A stretch of 64,000 nucleotides of DNA, taken from positions 581,395 through 645,394 of the forward strand of contig RHPI01001168.1 in NCBI GenBank assembly GCA_009103225.1. The letters are read 5' to 3'. The position numbers and the translations under genes were made by a program. Shown here piece after piece: positions 24,902 to 35,663 of the stretch. The notes beneath the pieces were generated by a model. It searched no databases. It saw only the letters and a program-made list of their open reading frames with translations, and was not told where the DNA came from. Source of the DNA: Chlorokybus atmophyticus (Eukaryota > Streptophyta > Chlorokybophyceae > Chlorokybales > Chlorokybaceae). The number at the start of each line of letters is the position of its first letter. The first letter of the stretch is position 1.

Positions 24902-27900
24902 ATGGCTGCGCCGGTGGTGTTTGCGGTGAACGGCGAGCGGGCGGAGGTGCCAGCGGGGGCCGACCCTTCTATGAGCCTGCACGACGCCATCCGCAGCTAC
25001 ACCCGATTCAAGGCAAGCCAGGGGACTTCTTAGGCTGCTGCACAGACAGTAGTAATGTCGAGCAATCTCTTTACAACATTCCTTGAGCATGCATACATTG
25101 CAACACTGCATGCACGCGGTGTCGCTTCTGCAACTGCATGCAGCCTTAATGTCTACTTGCACAAGAGCATGGCAGCTTGCCGTGTTGAAGCTGAGTTGAC
25201 TATCATAACGATGGCAGGCCATGAAGATAGGGTGTGGTGAGGGCGGGTGCGGTGCATGCGCGGTGGAGGTGCTGCGCCTTGATCCGTGCACAGGTGCATG
25301 CATAGTTGCTTGACAATTCCACCTTGTGAACATGTTTGGTTGCTTAACCCAACACTACGTTACAGGTAAGGTGCACATGAAAACGTTGAACTCCTGCCTC
25401 TGCCCTGTGGCCTCTGTGCATGCTGCTGCCATCATCACCGCCGAGGGCATCGGCAACGCCTCCAATGGCTTCCATCCCATCCAAGGCATTGCCACTATCT
25501 CTCTTGTTGCAATATATTGCAAGGGTATTGCACTCATCATCTTGATAGCCACCGTCTTGGCTCAGAACGCATTGCTGGCTTTCACGCGACGCAATGCGGC
25601 TTCTGCACTCCCGGCATTGTGGTAATGAAAGCCGCTGAAGTTGTTTACCTCAAACTCTGCCAACATATACTGGTGTGATACTCACTCCCACAAGCTCACA
25701 GGTTGCGACGCATGCAGCATTGGTGAACAAGAAGTTGGGTGACCGTGAACATGAGGCGATGAAGAACGGGGACGCGTTCATGCGGGCTATAGACGGGAAC
25801 TTATGCCGCTGCACCGGATACCGCCCCATCATCGATGCATGCAGGGTGCGCGATGGGTATCCATGACGCATGCATGTTTGTTGTGGATGCGCTTACTTAG
25901 CCCATGAGGAACAGAGCCTGGTTGATGGCGTTGATGTGGAAGACCTCGGCGTGCACTCCTGCGCGGTCACGCCATGCGCAGACTGTCCCGTACCAACCTT
26001 CCCAGACTTCCTCAAAGCCTTTGCCACCGCAGTAAGCAATGTGACGCTTGAGCTTTGCGATTGCAGCACACCTACCTACCGCCTGTTGAGATACACGCAC
26101 ATGCACACACGTGCGAACGCACACATACCAGCGATGCACAACGTTTACTGCAAGGTTGAAAGCATCTACAACTGCAGTGCGAATACGAATGTTACCATGT
26201 ATGTACGAATACAAATCCGGGTGTATGTGGGACACGTGCTTGAGCACGAGCGCACGCACGCACGCGCACACTCATAGCGACATGCACACTTGCACGTACG
26301 CACGACGAGACACAAAAACACTCAAAATCACGTATCGCATCGGCGGTTGTGCATGTCATCAACGCGCCCCATACACTCAGGCCAAGCTCCCAACGCACAC
26401 CTCCGAGCGCTGCACCTGGCGCTCGCCTCTCTCCCTCTCTGAGCTGTGGACGATCATGGCCTCAACCCCTGGCATCCGCCTGGTCGCTGCCAACACGGGC
26501 CCGGGCATCTTCAAGGACTGGCCCCGGACAGGGGACCTCGTGTGGGTCGGAGCCGTAGCGGAGCTGCGCGTGCTTCGTGTGGAGAAGGAAAGGGCCGGTG
26601 GTGGTGGGAAGAGAGAGGTTGTTGTGGGAGGCGCCGTGAGCTTCGGGGAGCTTGTGGACTTGCTTGAGGAGGAGAGGAAGAGTCCGGGAGCGAACGAGCA
26701 GGCCCTCAGCGCAATGATCGACATGCTGAACCACATTGCAGGTGCAGTGTGTGTATAGTTATGCACGTGCGTGCGTGCGCGCACGTGCGTGTATGCTTGA
26801 AGAGTAATTCATCATGAGATTGCTTCGTTGCAAAGGGCACCATGTGAGGTATGCTGCAACGATTGGAGGCCACTTTGCGCTGTGGCGACAGAGAGCGTTT
26901 GAGTCCGATGCGTGCACGCTGCTCGCGGCCGCGGATGCACGCGTCTGCGTGGCATCTCGCAAGGATGCTAGGTAAGCGGGTGGAGTTTGATGTTGGGTTG
27001 AGAGCCCGAGATGATGATACTGAACATGATGTGGTGTCTTCCAGGTGGTTGTCGGTGCAGCAGATTCAGGACGCCAGTACGCCGCTGGACCTGGGTGGCA
27101 TGGAGGTGGTGAAGGAGGTGCACGTGCCACTGCCAAGCTCAGGGGAGCGCTTCTTCACCCACAAGGTATAACCGTACACAAAAGCACACGCACACGCCCG
27201 CATACAGACATGTTCAATCACGAGGTGCTGGTACAACCACAGTACAGCTGTTCATCCTATGGATTCACTCTTTTACACTTGGCTGGCAGCTGCCTTTTTG
27301 CTTCAGTCACAACATCTGTATCAGCGAACGGCGTTGTATCACATATGTGATGTCGTCTGTACTGTGTGTGCCCCACAGATAGCCAGAGGAAGAAAGTTCA
27401 ACAGTCATGCGGTTGTCAACATCGCAGTTCGCTTGACCCCAAGCAAAGCTGTAAGCGGCAAGAGTGAGCACGTGTGCAACGGCACGCATGGTAATGCATA
27501 CACCGCGCGCATCGTCTTTGGCGCTCCCGACTCCACCTCAGAAGGTAACTGAGCTGTTGTTCGGTAGATGTGTTTGTGTTCTCCAACTCATCTACTGCAT
27601 ACACTTCACGCAGGCTCCAGCAAGTGGGTATGTGGAGAGAGTCCGAACACAGAAGCCGCACTCAACTCTAGGCCACTGAACATGCAGGCCCTCATCACTG
27701 CACTGGAAGCTTTCCGCACCGACACGACAAACGGTAGTTCTATTTGACTTGACTCGCAAGGCCTAATATTACACCCTGACATTGTGTGTATGTGTGTACA
27801 GCTGGCGTGGACGCCTCACACGCGCAGGTGCTGCAGGCCCTTCTCTTCGAAGCACTTGCAGGCTTGACCTCTGCTCCTTTTTGGCTCCTTTCACAAGGAG

Positions 27901-30900
27901 AAGGTGGAAACGCTTCCGCTGCTGACCTCCTGGCCAACGCAAAACTCTCACCGGCGCCCTCAGCCGTGCGCGGCACGCAGATTGTCCCGGATGACGACCC
28001 CTCGGACCGTAGCCGTGCCCCCGTACACCGCATGATCCCAAAGGACCGCGCCCGCTTGCAAGTGAGTGCATGCCTCACGCTGCCTGTGTGTATATGTGTG
28101 CGCGCGCATGTGCATGCGTGTGTCAATGTGCATGTCAGTGTATGTATCTATGCGCGTGTGCGCGCACACACATACAGGCAGATATAGACACACGCTTGCG
28201 CGCGCACACACACTCTCTGTATGCCTGCATGTGCATGTGTGTGTTGGTCTTCAACCCTGCATTACCTCAGGCTAGCGGGGAGGCAGCGTACGTGTCCGAT
28301 TTGGCCCTCCCGCGTATGCTGCACGGTGCCTACGTCGAATCCACTCGGCCGCTGGCCATGCTTGAGAGCGTAGACCCATGCTTGGCATTGGGTCTACCAG
28401 GAGTGCGCGGCTTCGTGTGCGCAAAGGACATATGCGGGATGGTGCAGCCGTGGAGCGGCGGGCAACCCATCTTCGCGAACAAGAAGGTGGAATATGTTGG
28501 CCAACCCGTCGGTCTTATACTCGCGGACACGTCAGCGTTGGCGCAAGAGGCCGCGGCGATGGTCAACGTTGTTTACGTGGACACGCCTCCCTCCGCGCTT
28601 TCACCAATCCTCTCCTTGTCCGCTGCGCGTGCAGCAGAGTCGTTCTTTACTGACCCAACATTAGCCTCAATGGGCGTTGTGTCGCACGGGCACGCTGCTG
28701 AAGCCCTGCGAGACGCAGAGTACGTGTTGAAAGGCGTGTGCACCACGCCACCGCAGCAGCACTTCTATCTGGAGCCGCAGGTGGCGCTCGCCGCGTGGGA
28801 CGAGGGTGCGGGCGAAGAGAGCGTGTTGAGGGTGTGGTCCAGTACGCAGTCTATCGATGCCGTCCAGAACGCCGTCGCGAAGGTCGTCGGCGTCCCCGCG
28901 AAGAACGTGTGCGTGACATGCCGAAGGCTCGGCGGTGGGTTCGGAGGGAAGACCTCGTGGCCGATGTATATCGCGGCTGCCGCGGCCGTCGCTGCGGAAA
29001 AGCTTCACGTGCCCGTACGCCTCAACCTTGACCGAAACGCTGACTTCCGCCTCGGCGCAGGTGAGTAGCAGGTTGTTGTGTGGTGGCGTTGCGGACGTGT
29101 GTGTCAACATGTTGTTGTTGTCAGGGCGCGCGGAGAGTCTCGTGGAGTACGAGGTGGGGTTTGACGGCAGCGGGATGGTACAAGCACTGCGTGTGAAGGG
29201 GTTCGTGCAAGCGGGCCCGTGGCATGATACGGCGTCATTCGACCTGGACGGCCTGGCGGCCTGCATTGATAGCGCCTACAACATACCGCATCTGAGCGTG
29301 GACGTCAAACTTTGTCGCACCAACCTCGCGCCCCGCGTCATCATGCGTGCGCCTGGCTACTCCCAGGTGAGCATCACATGCACGCACTTGCGCATCCGCG
29401 TGTGTGCTTGCGCTTGCGCGCTTGTGCCTATAGACACATGCACACATATGCAAGCACACCTCGCACGTGTGGACACTCCTTTGCACATCCACACACGGGC
29501 GCATGTGTGTGCGCGCGCGTATGCGCACGCGCGCGTCCGCGCACACACGCACACGCGCGCGCGCTCACTCACTCACTCACTCGCTCACTTTTGCGCATCA
29601 TGCATATTGTCTGTGCATTGTCGGTGAAGTCACATGAGTAACACATCTCCAGGCGGCACTCGTGAATGAAACCATCATGGAGCATGTGGCCGCGCACCTG
29701 GGTATCGACTCGGCGACCGTCAAGCGCCGCAACTTCTTCCCACCATCTACTCCACCATCCGTGCCACGTCCGCTGACAGAGCCGTTGCCATCATCTAACG
29801 GAGTCCTCAGCTGCCGGCGCGCGGGGCGGTACCGTGGCATTGGCAGTGATGGTGGTGGCAAGACTCCCGGCGGGAAAGGTGGTGCTGCCGTCGGCCCCGT
29901 CAAAGGCCTTGACACGATGGTGCACGTGTGGGAGCAGCTGTTGGACATGTCGGACTATGAGGCTCGTGCGGCGCATGTAGAAGCGTTCAACGCCAAGGTG
30001 AAGAAGAACTTATTACGTGTGTGCGTGCGTGTGTGCGTGTGTGCTCGTCCAACTCTGTGCATTGTGTCCTCAGAGTGTGTGGAGAAAGAGGGGTATTGCT
30101 GTCGCGCCGACCAAGTTCAGCGTGTCGGCCCCACCCAACACCGCCAGCGTCAACGTGTATGGTGACGGGACCTTTGTTGTTGCTGCTGGTGGCCTTGAGA
30201 TGGGCCAGGTGCGTGGCAACGTTGATGTTGATGTCCAGTCAGATGTGATAACCAAACATCACCTGAGACTTGAATCTCAACAGGGCCTTCACACTAAAGT
30301 GCTGCAGACGGCTGTGTACGCCCTGTCAATGGCACTCCCCGAGGCAAGAGATGATGATGATGATGATGAGATGGTTGTGGTTGTTTCACCGCTGTAGCTT
30401 ATTCATTGCTTCAGTTGTACAACAACGCTGTGATCTTGGGTCCATTACAGGACGAGAGGCCGCTGCCAATGAGCATGGCACGCATGTCGGATACAAGCTC
30501 AGAAGTAGTTCCCGGCGGCGGGGAGACGTGGGGCTCGACCGGCAGCGAGGGTGCATGTGCGGCCGCACGCAATGCATGTGCGCACATCGTCCGCAGCATC
30601 AAGCCTTACATCAAGTAAGTCTTATTGTGTACATGTGGCGGTACAAAAGCACACAACAGCTGCATAACAACGTGTTCATGCGCAGGCCGACGGGTAATGC
30701 GGTCAACACATGGTGCGCAGCCCTCAGTGAGCTGTATCCGGACCCAATGTTTGGACCACCCAACGCTCTCCTCTCTGCGTATGGCTACTTTGACGGCACT
30801 GTGAGCAGTGATGATGTTGGCAACGCCGATGCTGCACCGTCCGTGGAGTACCCGGCCTTTGGGGCAAGCTGCAGCGAGGTTGAGATTGATATACTGACGG

Positions 30901-31744
30901 GTGAGGGCGCACGCACTCGCACCAATGCACTAGATGCACGCATGCTCGCATGCATTTCTGTCGTTAACTCCTCATTGCTAAGAGAGTGTGGGTGGGTTTG
31001 CATGGCAGGAGAGAAGGAGATCTTGAGGAGTGATCTTGTGTACGACGTGGGGCGAAGCCTCAACCCCGCGCTGGATATCGGCCAGATGGAGGGCGCGTTC
31101 GTGCAGGGCGTCGGCTGGCTCGCCACCGAGGAGGTGAGACGCAGGGAGAGAGCAACGTTGTGTTTGTGTCTTGTGAAGACGTGATACATGATATCGATTG
31201 TGACTGCATCAATCTACAAAGGTGATGCTGGATCCTGAGTCTGGACGGCTCGTCACCGACAGCACCTGGACGTACAAACCCCCGAGCTCGGGAGACCTCC
31301 CGAAGGACTTACGCGTGGCCTTCCTCAAGGTGTGTGCGCGTGAGTGTGCGTGTGCGTGTGCGTCGTGGTTGCATCCATCAGATGTACATAAGCACAATGA
31401 GGTCTCCCTCTTTCGCGCAGAACTCGCGCAATCCGCGCGGTGTGATGAGCAGCAAGGCCATCGGCGAATCCACCTTCATGCTTGCTGTGGCGGTGCTGTC
31501 GGCGCTGCGCAAGGCCGCGGCCGCCGGTCGCGCGCAGCTCTCAAACCTTGCAGGCGATGTTGTTGTTGATGACGGCGGCAACAACAACATCCGTAAGGAG
31601 AAGGAGATGGAAGACATGTTGGCCGTGCCCGCCACGCATGCACGCATCCGTGCCGCCTGCGGGGAGGTGTGGGTCGCGGACCTCCTGCGCAGAGCTGCCC
31701 CGAATGTGGAGGCGCCCAAGGAGGACGGCTGGGAGCTTGTGTGA
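24902..31744 (+). CDS. Plant-type aldehyde oxidase (molybdenum hydroxylase)
   Basis: Oxidizes aldehydes (in plants indole-3-acetaldehyde or abscisic aldehyde) with 2Fe-2S, FAD and molybdenum cofactors, normally in the cytosol. It starts at ATG 24902 ([16 protein letters not shown]). First iron-sulfur motif [11 protein letters not shown] is at 25225; second [10 protein letters not shown] and LCRCTGYRP are at 25600 and 25805. The FAD domain shows [11 protein letters not shown] and [11 protein letters not shown]. The molybdenum domain shows [12 protein letters not shown]-like, [45 protein letters not shown] and the catalytic-Glu motif [15 protein letters not shown] and MRAPG are oxidase-like, whereas xanthine dehydrogenase has FGGKETR and FRAFG. 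TGA lies at 31742. Introns after exons 1 (25012) and 3 (25485) have GC donors, forced by reading frame. Introns after 26 kb are full of alternating CA/TG/CG. Two TGTAA words lie at 31878-31887. Confidence 0.9.
28397..29019 (+). repeat. 623-bp exon segment of aldehyde oxidase, source copy of a duplication
   Basis: This coding segment (from [10 protein letters not shown] to KLHVPV) reappears at 34273-34895 with no visible differences, at a constant offset of 5876. Confidence 0.9.
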
Positions 31745-32049
31745 GAAATGTACACACGGGTTGGGTGTGTGGGTGTGTGGTATACTTGTGTATATACGCT
31801 TGGTGTTCGTGTGCCAGCTTAGGTGTACAGCAACTGCGTCCATGGCGGCTCAACGTGCCCCAGAGGACAGGCTTGTATGTAATGTAAATGTGTGTATAGA
31901 GTGTGTGTAGTTGTTGGTGGAGGGATACCAAGTGATATCATGCCTGTTGCACCTGTACAAAGGCAACGGCTGCATATCTACATCCTACGCTAGCTAAGTT
32001 AAGTGTGCTAGCAGTAACTACATATACATAGTTGATTCTAACAATGAGT
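31745..32049. other. Convergent 3' regions of aldehyde oxidase and RING gene
   Basis: Holds TGTAA words at 31878 and 31883 that fit green-algal polyadenylation of the plus-strand gene. Otherwise it is GT-rich and noncoding. Confidence 0.5.
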
Positions 32050-32622
32050 CTACACGACCTCCCTATAGTCCCTTCGGCAGACAGGGCAGGCGTGTCTGCG
32101 CGAGAACCAACGTAATGCGCAGCGCGTGTGGAACGCGTGCCCGCACGGTGGCACCAGAAGTTGCGGATGAGGTTGTTGATCTTGTGGCTCTTGTGACTGT
32201 CGTTGCGGCCCTGCCTCTGTATCTATGAGGCTGTCAAGACAGATGGCGCAATCACCACGTGAAGCTGTCGGTGGCGACGATGTCATCGCATTGTGCAACC
32301 AGGAGTGCATCAGCGAGTGCGACAGTCCGCCACCACTGCGTTGACACGCCCTCTCGCTGTCGTTCTCCTCCTCTTCATCCAGAGCAAGCAGACGTTCATA
32401 CGTCCACTCATCCTCCTCTCCGTGGTCCTCACCCCGGTCAGAGTCCTCCTCCCAGTCGCGCTCGCTGTCGGGGTCACGGAAGGACAAGTCGTACGCAGCG
32501 CGGCCTGGCAGAGGCGCTGCCAGACGTGCCTCTTCGCGTGCCCGAGCCGCCAACAACACGGTGGCTTCTGTTGTTGCTTCTGTTGGTGTTGGTGTTGTGG
32601 ATGCTTGTGGTGGCAAAGGCAT
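32050..32622 (-). CDS. RING-H2 zinc-finger protein, probable E3 ubiquitin ligase
   Basis: Single-exon reading frame of 190 residues from ATG 32622 (MPLPPQASTTPTPTEATTEA). Residues 40-95 are very acidic (DSERDWEEDSDRGEDHGEED). The C-terminal RING-H2 is complete: CAIC (about 123), then after a Gln-rich insertion PPCGHAFHTRCALRWF, and CPVCRRDY near the end. The spacing C-x2-C ... C-x-H-x2-H-x2-C-x10-C-x2-C fits zinc ligands. There is no transmembrane segment, so it is likely soluble. The frame could be a last exon with an upstream exon near 32640-32880, but none could be proved. Partner and substrate are unknown. Confidence 0.7.
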   Translation of the reverse strand: MPLPPQASTTPTPTEATTEATVLLAARAREEARLAAPLPGRAAYDLSFRDPDSERDWEEDSDRGEDHGEEDEWTYERLLALDEEEENDSERACQRSGGGLSHSLMHSWLHNAMTSSPPTASRGDCAICLDSLIDTEAGPQRQSQEPQDQQPHPQLLVPPCGHAFHTRCALRWFSRRHACPVCRRDYREVV

Positions 32623-33430
32623 GGCTCATGCCCTGTGCTTCTCTTTCATTAGGGGTACTGACTTGTCCTGCGAGCATGGTATGGTCATGTTGTGGTGGTC
32701 GGCTTTGCAACGATGGGATACATGTTGCGCGTCACCTCCGCAAACGACAATAAGAGAACTGCATTGGGGGAGGCGTTGCATAGAGTGCAAGTGCGTAAAA
32801 GTACTTGTGAATAGCTGCTGTGTGCGAGCTGCATCAAGCTGCCAAGCCAGCTGCCCATCAACAACCGCACTCATAGAGCAATGTCCACGATTGTGTGCAC
32901 TAGATTGAACCGGTATATGTCTCTCACATCAGGTTGCATGCGTGTGCACAACAGCACGTCATACATAGTCTGTAAACAATACAACAGTAACAATGGACTC
33001 ACAGAAGTAACACACTGCATCCGCCGGTATTTATCACGCAGCTAGACACCTGATTGGCATCGGCCGTCACCGCCGCCGACGCCGACGCCAGAGGTGGTTC
33101 AGACGGATCACAAACGGTTCGCTTTCTCAGCCTCACCGGATCAACGACAAGCAGCGTCCAGCGTGATCACATGATGATCTGAAATGTTTCAATTTCTACA
33201 CGCGCGCGCGCGAGCGACGCAAAAAGTGGTTTTCATTTTGATTCAATGTCAGATTCAAGGTCATCGTCTCAAAAAGTGTTGAGTAGATCCGGACTTGTTG
33301 GGTAGGCCTATCGTAGGCCGCTCTCACTTTTCCAAATTTGAAATGCCTTTGTGAATCATCTGAACACGGCATGCGCTTTTGGCAATTGGCTGGAGCCACG
33401 TGGCAGCTTTGCCGTTGTCGTCATCCGTCA

Positions 33431-33462
<32 letters not shown>

Positions 33463-33504
33463 TCGCTTGAGGTCGGGGGCTATCTCTTTCCCCTGTACCT
33501 CGCC
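32623..33504. other. Region between RING and F-box genes
   Basis: Noncoding as far as can be seen. It includes a short alternating CG/CA tract (33198-33212) and a GGC trinucleotide run (33432-33462) just upstream of the F-box start. The two genes are divergent. Confidence 0.5.
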
Positions 33505-35394
33505 ATGGCTGGTGGCAGAGGCAACGTCAGTCGCGCGGACCCCGTGGGTTGCCTGCCCGCGGAGCTGGTGGCCAGGGTGCTGGCGGCGGTGGTGGCAGCG
33601 GCGGCGACGGGGTCAGGGGGAGCGGCGGAGGCGGGGAGGACGCTGGCGAGGGCGGCGTGCGTCAGGTGAGGAACGCAGGGGAAGGGTGTGGTGTGGTGTG
33701 GTGCGGGTTGTCAATTGTGTGTGGAAGGGTGTGGTGATGCATTAGAGAGTGCACAGCTTCACCACATGGGATGAGTCGGATACGCACACACTTGTTGTAC
33801 CACAGTTGATTTGATTTGATAGCAAATGATACTTAGCAAGTAAGACATAATGCAAAGTGTGAGTGATGTTTGTTCATGTTGGCGGATTTGTAGCCGTGCG
33901 TGGCGAGCAATTGCGGAAGACGAGGCGTTGTGGCAGCCGCTGTGCGCCCTCGACTGGCCCGCCTTGCAACAGGTATACATTCGTTCAGCCTTGCACAGAC
34001 CACAACAGCTCAACAACACACACAAACCACAATTATGATAGAATGCAACAGCACACGAAGCACGACATGCACGCAAAGAATCCGTATGCTGTGTTGCACC
34101 TATAATATGTCCGTTATGTTGCTACTTGCTTGTCAGGACGATCACAGCATTGTGTCACGTCGTATCGTTCTGCATGACTGGATACCAACAGTTTCTTTGT
34201 ACTCAACAAAACGCAACACAACAGTGTGCAATGCACCTCAACCCAACACAACGCATCCACTCACGCACTCCCCCAGGAGTGCGCGGCTTCGTGTGCGCAA
34301 AGGACATATGCGGGATGGTGCAGCCGTGGAGCGGCGGGCAACCCATCTTCGCGAACAAGAAGGTGGAATATGTTGGCCAACCCGTCGGTCTTATACTCGC
34401 GGACACGTCAGCGTTGGCGCAAGAGGCCGCGGCGATGGTCAACGTTGTTTACGTGGACACGCCTCCCTCCGCGCTTTCACCAATCCTCTCCTTGTCCGCT
34501 GCGCGTGCAGCAGAGTCGTTCTTTACTGACCCAACATTAGCCTCAATGGGCGTTGTGTCGCACGGGCACGCTGCTGAAGCCCTGCGAGACGCAGAGTACG
34601 TGTTGAAAGGCGTGTGCACCACGCCACCGCAGCAGCACTTCTATCTGGAGCCGCAGGTGGCGCTCGCCGCGTGGGACGAGGGTGCGGGCGAAGAGAGCGT
34701 GTTGAGGGTGTGGTCCAGTACGCAGTCTATCGATGCCGTCCAGAACGCCGTCGCGAAGGTCGTCGGCGTCCCCGCGAAGAACGTGTGCGTGACATGCCGA
34801 AGGCTCGGCGGTGGGTTCGGAGGGAAGACCTCGTGGCCGATGTATATCGCGGCTGCCGCGGCCGTCGCTGCGGAAAAGCTTCACGTGCCCGTACGNAGGG
34901 AGAGAGAAAGGGAGTGGGCGGAACCAAGACTAACGTGGCATGTTGTGAGGAAGGCGACGGGGAAGGTGGGTACGGTGATGGGTGTGGTGGTGGTGGTGGT
35001 GGTGGTGTGAGTGATTGTTGGGTTATTGCTTGCCAGGTGGCTTGTTTAATGGACGCGAGGGCGGTGTTCCCGAGGCTGTTAGGCATGTTGGGTCCGCAGC
35101 TGAGAGGGGAGTACAGGCCGCTCACGTGCTCGCAGGACTTGCCTTCACTACACCAAACACTCCGCATACAAGTAAGACCCACAGAGCTGTACATGTTGGG
35201 TATGTTGCCGTGTGCGTGTGCGCGTGACACAACATGTCCACGTGCAGGCCGAGGCGTTCTTTGATGTGCGGGACTACGAGAGCTGGCCGACGGTGTGCTC
35301 GGCGCTGCACCTGCAGGTTACCGCAAAGGAGGAGGCCGTGTCGTGGGGACTCATGGCTGCCCTGCTCGAGGAACTCCCGCTCACTTGGTGCTGA
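33505..35394 (+). CDS. F-box protein, interrupted by a duplicated segment (assembly-broken)
   Basis: Starts at ATG 33505 (MAGGRGNVSRADPVGCLPAE). Exon 1 (33505-33667) and exon 2 (33894-33972) join in frame to give an F-box-like helix pair: LPAELVARVLAA, then ARAACVSRAWRAIAEDEALW and QPLCALDWPAL. This is the usual substrate-receptor adaptor for SCF ubiquitin ligases. After the disruption the frame resumes as REREWAEPRLTWHVVRKATG (34897-34964), LMDARAVFPRLLGMLGPQLR (35036-35171), and a last exon AEAFFDVRDYESWPTVCSAL ending LPLTWC with TGA at 35392. The middle is replaced by 623 bp of aldehyde oxidase sequence and an N, so at least one exon is missing or altered. The C-terminal part is not recognized. 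Confidence 0.6.
34273..34895 (+). repeat. Misplaced copy of aldehyde oxidase exon inside the F-box gene
   Basis: Same strand and apparently identical to 28397-29019. It ends directly before the N at 34896 and begins inside a would-be splice acceptor (CCCCAG). Unchanged coding sequence with no flanking exons suggests a contig-end artefact rather than a gene duplication. Confidence 0.9.
34896..34896. other. Single ambiguous base marking an assembly join
   Basis: A lone N at the end of the 623-bp duplicate, exactly parallel to the N at 11649. Confidence 0.85.
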
Positions 35395-35663
35395 TACGCG
35401 TAAAGACAACAACCACATACATGGCGTGTGCGTGCGTGTTTTTGCACGCACGCGTGTGTACATATGTACATGTAGAGTGTAGGAGTACGTACGTATGTAG
35501 ACTGTGCTTGAGCGATGATGAATTAAGGCTCAACCAACAATAAGTCGCTCGCGTGTTTGAGTGGTTGAATTGAGCAGCTTCATCCAGCAACGGGGGGACC
35601 GTTACGGTCACGGTCAACGCGTGCCTTTTGCACAGTCTTACTCAACACAACACATCCTCAGTC

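Noticed and set aside
28070-28265. His/Cys-rich frames encoded in alternating CA/TG tracts (also 29390-29600, 37480-37690, 38205-38345)
   Set aside because: They lie in introns with good splice sites, and repeat tracts give open frames in several phases.
24902-31744. Xanthine dehydrogenase as the name of the large molybdenum enzyme
   Set aside because: The substrate-pocket signatures ([13 protein letters not shown]) and N-terminal [11 protein letters not shown] follow plant aldehyde oxidase, not dehydrogenase (FGGKETR, FRAFG).
34273-34895. A second aldehyde oxidase gene or pseudogene
   Set aside because: Unchanged sequence with no neighbouring exons, ending at an N: treated as an assembly duplicate.
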